Assembly: GCF_009712475.1 (NCBI RefSeq)
Contig: NZ_VCJO01000007.1
Coordinates: forward strand, 62,001-126,000
Direction of reading: 5' to 3'
DNA from: Micromonospora sp. CP22
GTDB lineage: Bacteria; Actinomycetota; Actinomycetes; Mycobacteriales; Micromonosporaceae
DNA: 64,000 bases
The position numbers and the translations under genes were made by a program. Positions within the stretch are counted from its first letter, which is position 1, and each line of letters opens with the position of its first letter. The notes below the pieces were generated by a model. It was not told where the DNA came from and did not search any database. It saw nothing but the letters and a program-made list of their open reading frames with translations. Positions 10,122-17,795 of the stretch are shown in pieces.

Positions 10122-11903
10122 ATGCGAACGGTGATCGCCGGCCGGTACCGGCTGCTCGATCTGGTCGGGCGCGGCGGGATGGGCACGGTCTGGCGGGCCG
10201 AGGACGAGCTGCTGCACCGCCAGGTGGCGATCAAGCAGGTGGTGTTGCCCACCTGGCTCGGCGGTGACGAGCTGGACCAGCTGCGTGCCCGGACACTGCG
10301 GGAGGCGCGCACGGCGGCGCGCCTCAACCACCCCAACGTGGTCCGGGTCTACGACGTGGTCTCCGAGTCCGACGCGCCGTGGATCGTCATGGAGTACGTC
10401 CCGTCACGCACCCTCCAGGATCTCCTCGACACCGACGGGCCGCTACCTCCGCAGCAGGCCGCCCGGATCGGCCTGGCGCTGCTGGACGCGCTGCGGGCGG
10501 CGCACGACGCCGGGGTGCTGCACCGCGACGTCAAGCCGGCGAACGTCCTCGTCGCCGACGACGGTCGGGTGCTGCTGACCGACTTCGGGCTGGCCGTCTT
10601 CGACGACGCCGACCAGACGATGACCCGGCCCGGCACCATCCTGGGCTCGCCGCAGTACGTCGCGCCGGAACGGGTGGCCGAGGGGGTGTCCAGTGAACGG
10701 GCCGACCTCTGGTCGCTCGGTGCCACGCTGCACGCCGCCGTCGAGGGTCGCGCGCCGTACGCCCGCAGCACCGCCATGGCGACGCTGAGCGCGCTGGCGT
10801 CCGCGCCACCGGACCCGGCACCGCACGCCGGGCCGCTGGCGGCGGTGCTGGCCGGGCTGCTGCGCCGCGACCCCGCGCACCGCATCGACCACCTGGAGAC
10901 CCGCCGTCGGCTGCTGATCGCGGTCGGGCCCGAGCCGACCGAGGTGCCCGAGCGGGCAGGTGAGGACACCGCTCCGCTCCCCCCGACCGGCTCGTCCGCC
11001 GGATCGGTCGGCAGCGAGGCGAGCGGCCACCCGGGCGACCACGAGCGGACCCGGCCGCCCAGCGGGACCGGCCCGCAGCGAGGTGACGGCCCGCCGTCCG
11101 GGACCGGCCCGGTGCGGAGCGACGGACCGCCGTCGCCCGCCGCCGCCCGGGAGGCGACACCGGAGGCCGAGCACCGTCGACGGGCCGGGGCCCGGCCGTG
11201 GGCGTTGGCGGCGGTCGCCGTCCTGGTCGCGATGGCCGCCGGGATCGGCACCGCGCTGACGGTGGTCGGCACCGGCCCGGACCAGCCCGGTTCGGAAGGG
11301 CAGAGCCCACCGGCGTACGACGTGGGCGGGCCGGGGCCCGGCGGCCCTCTCCCCCGCGACGGACGCCGTCCGCCCGGTCGGCACGTCCCCCCGCCGCTGC
11401 CCTGCGTACGCCCGTGGGTGGACGGCGAGGCGCTGCGCACCGCACCGCACCGGCCCGGCGACGAGTTCCGGCCACCCGCCGGATGGGTGTGGCACGCCGA
11501 CACCGGGGGCTTCCGGGTGGCGTTGCCCGCCGACTGGCGGTACTTCCGGGACAACGACGTGGCGTGCTTCCAGGACCCGGCCACCGGTCGCGCGTTCACG
11601 GTCGCGGCCGGCACCGACGCCACCGCCGAGCCGACCGCGCGTCTGGCCGCCGTACGGGACCGGGAGCTGGCACGCGGCACCCTCCCCGGCTACCAGGAGT
11701 TCCGCCTCGGCCGAGTCGGTGACGCCACCGAGTGGGAGTTCGGGTGGCTGACACCGCACGGCGATCGGCTGCACGCCACCCGGATCGTGTCGGACCCGCC
11801 GGGCGGCTCCTGGACGTTGAGCTGGATCACCCACGAGGACGACTGGGCGGTCGCGGCGAGCGAGCTGGCGACGGTACGGCTCAGCTTCCGACCCGGCGGC
11901 TAG
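10122..11903 (+). CDS. Membrane serine/threonine protein kinase
   Basis: A 593-residue Hanks-type kinase. The kinase domain covers about residues 1-270, with Gly-rich loop VGRGGMGTVW, the lysine in VAIKQVV, the catalytic loop HRDVKPANVL (about 134), DFG (about 154) and the GSPQYVAPE activation segment. A Pro/Gly/Arg-rich juxtamembrane linker follows, then one transmembrane helix (about 355-380, WALAAVAVLVAMAAGIG) and an extracellular domain of about 200 residues without PASTA repeats. The C-terminal part (GFRVALPADWRYFRDN, CFQDP) resembles the small sensor domains seen on other Micromonospora kinases. The topology implies cytoplasmic catalysis with extracellular sensing. The ligand is unknown. 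A DUF1707 gene follows 33 bp later. Confidence 0.93.
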   Translation: MRTVIAGRYRLLDLVGRGGMGTVWRAEDELLHRQVAIKQVVLPTWLGGDELDQLRARTLREARTAARLNHPNVVRVYDVVSESDAPWIVMEYVPSRTLQDLLDTDGPLPPQQAARIGLALLDALRAAHDAGVLHRDVKPANVLVADDGRVLLTDFGLAVFDDADQTMTRPGTILGSPQYVAPERVAEGVSSERADLWSLGATLHAAVEGRAPYARSTAMATLSALASAPPDPAPHAGPLAAVLAGLLRRDPAHRIDHLETRRRLLIAVGPEPTEVPERAGEDTAPLPPTGSSAGSVGSEASGHPGDHERTRPPSGTGPQRGDGPPSGTGPVRSDGPPSPAAAREATPEAEHRRRAGARPWALAAVAVLVAMAAGIGTALTVVGTGPDQPGSEGQSPPAYDVGGPGPGGPLPRDGRRPPGRHVPPPLPCVRPWVDGEALRTAPHRPGDEFRPPAGWVWHADTGGFRVALPADWRYFRDNDVACFQDPATGRAFTVAAGTDATAEPTARLAAVRDRELARGTLPGYQEFRLGRVGDATEWEFGWLTPHGDRLHATRIVSDPPGGSWTLSWITHEDDWAVAASELATVRLSFRPGG

Positions 11904-11924
11904 TGAGGTGTCGCGGGACGCCGT

Positions 11925-11930
11925 TAGGCT
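11925..11930 (+). promoter_or_regulatory. -10 box for leaderless DUF1707 gene
   Basis: TAGGCT 6 nt before GTG 11937. No ribosome site lies in between, so the DUF1707 gene can be expressed from its own leaderless transcript besides read-through from the kinase gene. Confidence 0.55.
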
Positions 11931-11936
11931 CCAGGC

Positions 11937-12515
11937 GTGGAACCGGACCGCTACGACGACGCTGACCAGCTGAGAGTCTCCGACCGGGAACGGGAGGAGG
12001 TCGTGGAGTTGCTCGGCAGGGCGACGGCCGAGGGCCGGCTGACCCTGGACGAGTACACCGAGCGGGCCGGTGTCGCCCACGCCGCACAGACCCGGGGCGA
12101 ACTGGCCCGGGTGACCCGGGACCTGCCGGACGCGCCGGCCCGACCGGCAACCGGCGCGCTGGTGCCCGCGCCGGAGAAACTCCTGGCCATCTTCGGCAAC
12201 GAGGTGCGCAAGGGTGCCTGGCCGGCACCGGAGCGCATCGAGGCGCGGGCGGTCTTCGGCGACTGCCGGATCGAGCTGCACGAGGCCCGGCTGCCGGGGC
12301 GGGTGACCCGGATCGACGCGAACGCGATCTTCGGCAACGTGACGATCGTGGTGGCGGAGGGCACGGATGTCCGGCTCACCGGCAGTGCGGTCTTCGGCAG
12401 CAAGCAGTCCAAGCTGAGCGGCCCCGTCGCGCGGGGAGCTCCGGTGGTCGAGGTGCACTGCCGCGCGATCTTCGGCGACGTGACCGTCCGCGCGCCCCGC
12501 AAGCGTCGGTGGTGA
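11937..12515 (+). CDS. DUF1707 and LiaF-like domain protein
   Basis: A 192-residue protein. Residues 10-60 are a DUF1707 domain (LRVSDREREEVVELLGRATAEGRLTLDEYTER), a short helical module often placed at the N-terminus of actinobacterial membrane or regulatory proteins. The C-terminal half has the repeating IFG/VFG beta pattern (LLAIFGNEVRKG, AVFGDCRIEL, AIFGNVTIVV, AVFGSKQSK, AIFGDVTVRA) found in the LiaF / cell-wall-active antibiotics response domain. There is no transmembrane segment, unlike LiaF itself. A role in envelope stress sensing is plausible from the domain and from the kinase next door, but not shown. Confidence 0.82.
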   Translation: MEPDRYDDADQLRVSDREREEVVELLGRATAEGRLTLDEYTERAGVAHAAQTRGELARVTRDLPDAPARPATGALVPAPEKLLAIFGNEVRKGAWPAPERIEARAVFGDCRIELHEARLPGRVTRIDANAIFGNVTIVVAEGTDVRLTGSAVFGSKQSKLSGPVARGAPVVEVHCRAIFGDVTVRAPRKRRW

Positions 12516-12684
12516 CCCGACCCACCGACAGCCTCGGACGTCCAGGGCGTCCCATGGCCGACAGATCGTGCTGGCCGACCGTCACGCGCTGCCATACTCC
12601 CTGGTGATCGGCCCGGCCCGTCGGTCGACGCCGGTCACCGTCTGGAATGGACGCGGCAGGTGGTCCCCCTGCGGCGTCGCCGCG

Positions 12685-12702
12685 AACTACAGTGACGTAG
12701 TT
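12685..12702. promoter_or_regulatory. Operator-like inverted repeat AACTAC-N6-GTAGTT
   Basis: Two 6-bp arms, AACTAC (12685-12690) and GTAGTT (12697-12702), are separated by AGTGAC. They lie 36 bp before the ATG of the DUF457-type gene, in an otherwise plain 220-bp intergenic region. Position and symmetry suit a repressor site. TACAGT within it could also serve as a -10 box. Confidence 0.35.
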
Positions 12703-12737
12703 TTGGCGCTCAAGATCCCTGGGGAGGGCGAGCCGAG

Positions 12738-13547
12738 ATGATGGGACCGTCGCACGCGCTGTCCGGCGCGGCGGTATGGCTGAGTGGGTCTTGGGCGCTA
12801 CAGCAGTTCTACGACTACGAGCAGTCGACGTTGGCGTTGGCCGTGGGCACCGCCGTCTGCGCCGGAGGGGCGCTGCTGCCCGACCTCGACCTGTCCGGCA
12901 AGGTCACCCGCAACAAGGGCGGCGCGACCGTGGCCCGCACCTTCGGCGTCTTCTCGCTGTTCGTCGCCGAGGTGGTGGAGAAGATCTCGCTCGGCGTGTA
13001 CTACGCCACGAAGCTCAGCCGCGACCCGAAGCGCAACAACGGCCACCGGACGCTGACCCACACCATCCCGTTCACCGTGCTGGTGGGTTGGGGCACCACC
13101 TCGCTCTGCGCCCGCTACGGCAAGTGGGCGGTCATCGGCATCCTGTTCTTCATGATCGGGCTGGCCCTGCGTGGCCTGTTCGACGAGTGGGCCGAGCGGG
13201 CGGGCTGGCTCGTCGTCACCCTGGTCTCCGCCGGTGCCGCCGTGTTCACCGCCGCGAACCTGCCGGGCGACCGGGGCTATCCGATGATCGGGTTGGCGGT
13301 CGGCGTGGGCTGCTTCGTGCACATCCTCGGCGACATGATCACCCGAGCCGGCGTACCGATCCTCTGGCCGATCCCGATCAAACGCCGGATGTGGAAACCG
13401 ATCAGCCTGCCCGACAAGATCGCCCTGCGGGCCGGCGGCAAGACCGAGGTCGTCGTGGTCCGCACCGCGTTGACCATCGTGTCGGTGCTGGCCGCGGTCG
13501 GGCTGGTCGCTCCCTCGGTGTTGCAGAAACTTAGTCTCGACCTGTGA
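12738..13547 (+). CDS. DUF457/YdjM-type membrane-bound metal-dependent hydrolase
   Basis: A 269-residue integral membrane protein. It begins MMGPSHALSGAAVW, the usual opening of this family, with a metal-ligand histidine at residue 6. Further family features are PDLDLSGKVTRNKGG (about 52), HRTLTHTIPFTVLVGW (about 102) and FVHILGDMITRAGVPILWPI (about 195). Several hydrophobic helices run through the middle. Family members are predicted metal-dependent phosphatases or hydrolases of lipid or DNA-damage-related substrates; E. coli YdjM is LexA-regulated. ATG 12738 follows GGGGAGGGCGAG. The stop codon overlaps the GTG of the following amidohydrolase (GTGA, 13544-13547), so the two are coupled. Confidence 0.85.
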   Translation: MMGPSHALSGAAVWLSGSWALQQFYDYEQSTLALAVGTAVCAGGALLPDLDLSGKVTRNKGGATVARTFGVFSLFVAEVVEKISLGVYYATKLSRDPKRNNGHRTLTHTIPFTVLVGWGTTSLCARYGKWAVIGILFFMIGLALRGLFDEWAERAGWLVVTLVSAGAAVFTAANLPGDRGYPMIGLAVGVGCFVHILGDMITRAGVPILWPIPIKRRMWKPISLPDKIALRAGGKTEVVVVRTALTIVSVLAAVGLVAPSVLQKLSLDL

Positions 13548-14461
13548 GCGTCGAGGCCGTGCAGCCGGCGGTGGTGGCCGCCGACGCGGGTGTGCCACGG
13601 TTCTGGCAGCACCTCGGACTGCCCGGCCTCGCCGACGTCCACGTGCACTTCCTGCCGCCGAGGATGCGCCGTCGGGTGTGGGAGCACTTCGACTCCGCCG
13701 GCCCGCTGGTCGGGGTGGAGTGGCCGATCCGCTACCGGTGGAGCGACGAGGACCGCGTCGAGCACCTCCGGCGGCTGGGCGTTCGGGCGTTCAGCGCGCT
13801 GGCGTACGCCCACCTGCCCGGCATGGCCGAGCAGCTGAACCAGTGGACGCTGGACTTCGCGCGGCACACCCCCGGATGTCTGCCCTCGGCCACCTTCTTC
13901 CCGGAGCCGCAGGCAGCGCGCTACGTCGCCGCGGCGATCGATGCCGGCGCCCGGGTGTTCAAGGTGCACCTCCAGGTAGGCGGTTTCGCACCCACCGACC
14001 CGGCCCTGGAGCAGGTGTGGGGTCTGCTCACCGAGGCCGACGTACCGGTGGTCGTGCACGCCGGGCACGCGCCGGTGGGTGCCGCGCACACCGGGCCGGA
14101 GCCGTTCGCCGCGCTGCTCGCCCGGCACCCTCGGCTGCCCGCCATCGTCGCCCACATGGGCGCGCCGGACTACGCCGCCTTCCTGGATCTCGCCGAGCGC
14201 CACGAGCGGGTACGGCTGGACACCACCATGGTGTTCACCTCGTTCTTCGAGCACTTCGTGTCGTTCCCGAGCGAGGAGTTGCCCCGGCTGCGTGAGCTGG
14301 GGCTGGCCGGCAAGGTGCTGCTGGGCAGCGACTTCCCGAACATCCCCTACCCGTACGCCGACCAGTTGACCGGTCTGGCCCGCCTCGACCTGGGCGACGA
14401 CTGGCTGCGGACGGTCTGCTGGCAGGCCGCCGCCGACCTGTTCGACCTGCCCGCACACTGA
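13544..14461 (+). CDS. Amidohydrolase family protein (TIM-barrel)
   Basis: A 305-residue amidohydrolase-2 type enzyme. It has the opening metal motif DVHVHF (about residue 31-36), HAGHAP (about 171) and ATG-type C-terminal motif GSDFPN (about 262), giving the ligands for a divalent metal in a TIM barrel. Decarboxylases of the ACMSD type and small-molecule hydrolases share this architecture. The substrate cannot be named. The GTG start overlaps the stop of the DUF457-type gene upstream, implying coupled expression and a possible shared pathway. The gene ends before the strong bidirectional hairpin at 14494-14515. Confidence 0.85.
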   Translation: MSVEAVQPAVVAADAGVPRFWQHLGLPGLADVHVHFLPPRMRRRVWEHFDSAGPLVGVEWPIRYRWSDEDRVEHLRRLGVRAFSALAYAHLPGMAEQLNQWTLDFARHTPGCLPSATFFPEPQAARYVAAAIDAGARVFKVHLQVGGFAPTDPALEQVWGLLTEADVPVVVHAGHAPVGAAHTGPEPFAALLARHPRLPAIVAHMGAPDYAAFLDLAERHERVRLDTTMVFTSFFEHFVSFPSEELPRLRELGLAGKVLLGSDFPNIPYPYADQLTGLARLDLGDDWLRTVCWQAAADLFDLPAH

Positions 14462-14493
14462 CATGCGCCGCCCTGCCGGACCACCCGGCGGCA

Positions 14494-14515
14494 GGCTGCC
14501 CGCCCCCGGGCAGCC
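14494..14515. terminator. Bidirectional terminator between convergent genes
   Basis: GGCTGCCCG (14494-14502), loop CCCC, then CGGGCAGCC (14507-14515): a perfect 9-bp stem. It lies between the convergent amidohydrolase (+) and nucleotidyltransferase (-), 33 bp from one stop and 8 bp from the other, so it can serve both. Confidence 0.7.
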
Positions 14516-14522
14516 GCCGGGG

Positions 14523-15134
14523 TCAGACGCCGACGCGCTGTTCCGGGACGGAGAGGCCGTAGAGGGCCATCAGCTCGGGGGTGTCGACCCGGCTGCCGTC
14601 GGCCACCGCGTCGCAGGCGATGTCGACGATCTGGTCCTTGTGCGCCAGCAGGTAGGGCCGGGCACCCACGTCGGCGCTGGCCAGGGTGGCGATGCCCGGC
14701 CAGTGCCGACGACCGAACAGCATCGGATAGCCGCGCAGCCCGTTGTAGGTGGCGCAGACCAGCACGTCGGGGAAGGGCAGCGCGGCGACCCGCCGCACCG
14801 CCGCTGCGGTGAGCCCCGGCATGTCCACCGGCACCACCACCGCCGCCTCGACCCGGTCGTCGTCGATCCCGGCGAGCCCGGCCCGGATGGACGAGCCGAC
14901 GCCGGTGCCCCAGGCGCGGTTGACCACGACGGTGGCGCGACTCAGGTCAGCGGTCTCGCGGACCTGGTCGGCCGCGGCACCCAGGACGACCACGATCTGC
15001 CCGCAGCCCGCCTCCGTCAGCGTGTCGATCATCTGGTCGACCAGTGGCTTGCCACCCTGGTGCAGCAGGGCCTCCGGCCCGCCGATTCGACGGCCACCCC
15101 CCGCAGCGATGATCATTCCTGCGATCCGGTTCAG
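14523..15134 (-). CDS. MobA-like NTP transferase, probable CTG start
   Basis: A 203-residue nucleotidyltransferase of the MobA-like NTP_transf_3 group. The N-terminal loop AAGGGRRIGG binds nucleotide and GGKPLVDQMIDTLTEAG follows; VVVPVDMPGL carries the metal-binding Asp. Relatives include MocA/MobA-like enzymes making CTP or GTP molybdopterin cofactors and accessory proteins of xanthine dehydrogenase maturation. No molybdenum genes are adjacent. ATG 15116 would begin the protein inside the first beta strand. Six codons upstream a CTG (15134) preceded by GGAGGGAGCGCAGCT gives MNRIAGMIIAAGGG, which fits the family better. I therefore call the CTG. No ATG or GTG in frame lies upstream. Confidence 0.75.
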   Translation of the reverse strand: MNRIAGMIIAAGGGRRIGGPEALLHQGGKPLVDQMIDTLTEAGCGQIVVVLGAAADQVRETADLSRATVVVNRAWGTGVGSSIRAGLAGIDDDRVEAAVVVPVDMPGLTAAAVRRVAALPFPDVLVCATYNGLRGYPMLFGRRHWPGIATLASADVGARPYLLAHKDQIVDIACDAVADGSRVDTPELMALYGLSVPEQRVGV

Positions 15135-15292
15135 AGCTGCGCTCCCTCCAGCGTGGGAGCGGTCGGGGTGACTCCCGACCCTCCCGTCCTACGCACACCG
15201 TTTGCAACGACGGCGGTCGGAGGAGAGTGGCGGGGCAAATGGTCTAAATTGGGTATCTATCAGGCTATCGCCCGGCGACACCCCCCGTCACG

Positions 15293-16465
15293 TCACTCGA
15301 CGGGCTCCTGCGTCGACACCCGCGACTCGCAGGTGATGCCGTGCCGGGCGAGGAAGTCCAGCCACCGTCGTACCGCCTCCCCGTCGGCGGCGGCCTGGTG
15401 CAGACCGGGCCCGATCCGCCCGGCCAACAGGTCCGCGACGCCAGCGGCCAACGTCACCGAGACCGTCCGGGGTGTCGCGTTCTCCCGACCGTCGCCCTGG
15501 ATGTCCAGCCTGTACTCGCCGGACCAGCTGCCCCCGTCGGCGGTCGTCACCTCCAGCAGCACGTACATCACCACCCGGTCGTGATCGTCGCCGGTGGTCG
15601 GATACCGCTCGGCGAGTTCACCGGCCAGCCGGTCGATCTGCGCGTCGCTGCCGGTCTCCAGCGCGGCGAAGACCGTCTCCCAGGCGTCGCTCCACCCGTC
15701 GAGCCGGATCGTGCCCCGGATGAAGGTGTCCACCTTCCACGACGCCGGGAACCGGTACGTCGGGATGAACGGCACGCTGTCCCGGTTCGGGTACACCTCG
15801 AACCGCTCCCCGTCCAGGACCACCTCCCGGAGGTCACGGTAGGGCTGGGCGGCGGTCCGCTCCCGACCCTGCTCGACGTAACGCGCCGGGGCACGCAGCG
15901 CGGTCAGCACCCCGCGCGGGGCCCAGCTGAACCGGTACCGGAAGTCGTTGGGCACCGCCGGGAAACTGCCGCAGTACGAGGCGAAGCGAACGCTGACCGC
16001 ACCGGCGTCGGCGGTCGCCCGTTCCGCCAGCTCCACCAGGTGATGGGCCAGCAGGTGATCGATGCCCGGGTCCAGCCCCGCCTCCGTCAACACGATCAGC
16101 CCGGCCCGCTCCGCCTCCCGGGCCAGCTCGGCCACCTCCGGCGTGACATAGCTCGAACTCGCGAAATGCGCCGCGCGATCCACGCAGACCCGCAGGACCG
16201 CCGGGTGTTCGGTGGCCGGGAGCATCGAGACCACCAGGTCACCCGCACCGACCTCGGCCGCGAGCGCGTCCGGGGTGTACGCCCGGGTGTCGGCGCGCCC
16301 GGCCAGGTCCAGCCGTTCGAGGCAGGCCACCGCCTTCGCCTCCGTACGCCCCCAGACCGTCGTCCGCTCCGCCAGGTCGCAGACGATCCGCAGACCGCTT
16401 CCGGTCGACAGCCCGGTGCCGAGCCAGTGCACCCGCCCCGTCGGCGGAATCGAGGTAGCCGTCAC
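15293..16465 (-). CDS. Saccharopine dehydrogenase-like protein (glutamate-forming type, LYS9-like)
   Basis: A 390-residue protein with an N-terminal Rossmann domain (VHWLGTGLSTGSGLRIV, atypical in the usual GxGxxG) and a long C-terminal domain of the saccharopine dehydrogenase family (VLTEAGLDPGIDHLLAHH is the family signature GLDPGIDH). The family reaction is oxidation of saccharopine to glutamate plus alpha-aminoadipate semialdehyde, or its reverse. GTG 16465 is chosen because GGGAGGACATC precedes it and it overlaps the stop of the LYS1-like gene (GTGA 16462-16465). The frame stays open further upstream only as overlap with that gene. Together the two genes would form a lysine-saccharopine pathway; its direction is inferred to be lysine breakdown. 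Confidence 0.85.
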   Translation of the reverse strand: MTATSIPPTGRVHWLGTGLSTGSGLRIVCDLAERTTVWGRTEAKAVACLERLDLAGRADTRAYTPDALAAEVGAGDLVVSMLPATEHPAVLRVCVDRAAHFASSSYVTPEVAELAREAERAGLIVLTEAGLDPGIDHLLAHHLVELAERATADAGAVSVRFASYCGSFPAVPNDFRYRFSWAPRGVLTALRAPARYVEQGRERTAAQPYRDLREVVLDGERFEVYPNRDSVPFIPTYRFPASWKVDTFIRGTIRLDGWSDAWETVFAALETGSDAQIDRLAGELAERYPTTGDDHDRVVMYVLLEVTTADGGSWSGEYRLDIQGDGRENATPRTVSVTLAAGVADLLAGRIGPGLHQAAADGEAVRRWLDFLARHGITCESRVSTQEPVE

Positions 16466-17613
16466 GATGTCCTCCCAAGTCCCTCGTGCAGCGCCGTCGA
16501 GGCCGCCACGAAACGGTCGTACGCGCGCTGCCAGACCGGTGACCCCTCGGCGAGCGCCAGCAGGTGTGGCAGCAGGTCGGCGGAGAACGCCGTGCTCGCC
16601 TCGCGCGGCAGCATCGACGGCAGATTGTCGATGGCGATCAGGTCCAGCGGCGACGCCGTGCCGCTGAACCGCCGTACCGGCTGCGCCCAGTCGGTGGGTC
16701 GGTCGTAGATCGGCAGCAGGTTGCACTCGGACGTCACGTCGCAGGTGACGTCGCTGATGACGGCCAGCCGACGAGACGGGTCGTCGAGGTCCTCGGGGCG
16801 TACGAACGGCGGTGCCGGCACCTGCGTGAGCACGGTGTTGACCAGGATGTCGTGGTCGAGCAGCGCAGCCCGATCGAGCTGACGGGTCTGCGCGATGTCC
16901 CAGGCGGTCACCGCCATCCCCGCCACCGACAGCGCCGCCACCGCGCCCTGACCACTACGGCCCAGGGCACCGATCACCAACGCCCGTACCGGGTCGCCGG
17001 CGCCCTTGCCCAGGGCCAGGTCCAGGTCGGCCCGGGAGGTCGCCCGCAACGGCGGCGTCAGGTCACCCCGCACGTGCAGGGCCGCCAACGCGGCACCGAC
17101 GTACCCGGCCCAGTACCCGAAGGCCGCCACCCGCCGACCGGTGTCGTCGGTGAGGTACTCCAGGTCGAGCAGCGCCCCGCCGCCCTCGACGAAACGACGC
17201 AGCAGCGCCTCGCCACCCTGCTGTCCCTTGTAGGCGTGACCGAAGAAGACGTGCCGGTGACGCAGCGCCGAGGGCAGCGGGCCGGGCGCCTTCAACCCGA
17301 CCACGATCTCGTCGGTCGGAGCCTCACCCCAGCTGTCCGCCGGTGCGATCCGCGCGCCCGCCGCCGCGTACTCGGCCGTCGGGAAGATCCGCTGCGGCGA
17401 CTCCTCGACGGTGAGGGTGACGCCCGCGTCGACCAGCCGCCGCGCGTCGTCGGGTGTGATCACGGCACGCAGTTCCTGCGGACTGGCCTCGTTGCGCAAC
17501 CGCAGCGCCAAGCCTCCCGGTGAGCCCTCGACCGACCGGAGCACGCGGCGGGGGCCCGCCTCCGCCGACCGCCTGGTCCCGGGGACCGCGCGGCGATGTT
17601 CAGCAGGGTTCAT
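16462..17613 (-). CDS. Saccharopine dehydrogenase (lysine-forming type, LYS1-like)
   Basis: A 383-residue protein of the alanine dehydrogenase/PNT fold that contains lysine-ketoglutarate reductase/LYS1 enzymes. It shows LRNEASPQELRAVITPDDA at the N-terminus, the signature HVFFGHAYKGQ (about residue 120), DLEYLTDDTGRRVAAFGYWAGYVGAA and a nucleotide-binding loop ALGRSGQGA. It would interconvert lysine plus 2-oxoglutarate with saccharopine using NAD(P)H. ATG 17613 is taken as start since GAAGGAGCAACGCCAG precedes it; the frame opens earlier at 17679. Its stop overlaps the start of the LYS9-like gene, so both enzymes are made from one message. Confidence 0.86.
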   Translation of the reverse strand: MNPAEHRRAVPGTRRSAEAGPRRVLRSVEGSPGGLALRLRNEASPQELRAVITPDDARRLVDAGVTLTVEESPQRIFPTAEYAAAGARIAPADSWGEAPTDEIVVGLKAPGPLPSALRHRHVFFGHAYKGQQGGEALLRRFVEGGGALLDLEYLTDDTGRRVAAFGYWAGYVGAALAALHVRGDLTPPLRATSRADLDLALGKGAGDPVRALVIGALGRSGQGAVAALSVAGMAVTAWDIAQTRQLDRAALLDHDILVNTVLTQVPAPPFVRPEDLDDPSRRLAVISDVTCDVTSECNLLPIYDRPTDWAQPVRRFSGTASPLDLIAIDNLPSMLPREASTAFSADLLPHLLALAEGSPVWQRAYDRFVAASTALHEGLGRTS

Positions 17614-17795
17614 CTGGCGTTGCTCCTTCTGGTCGGCACACCGGGTGCGAGCCGTCATCCGCCGGACACCCGCTCGCACCCGCGCGGCGGGTGACAGGTG
17701 CGCGATCTCCCCACAGAGCCGCTACCCGGTCGCCGATGCGTGCTCACAAAATAGCCGGTGCCGGTGCGGCGGACAGTCCCGCACGAGTGGCCGGC

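Noticed and set aside
15161-15180. 7-bp hairpin GGTCGGG/CCCGACC in the leader of the MobA-like gene
   Set aside because: Too short and common in high-GC DNA to claim a riboswitch or attenuator.
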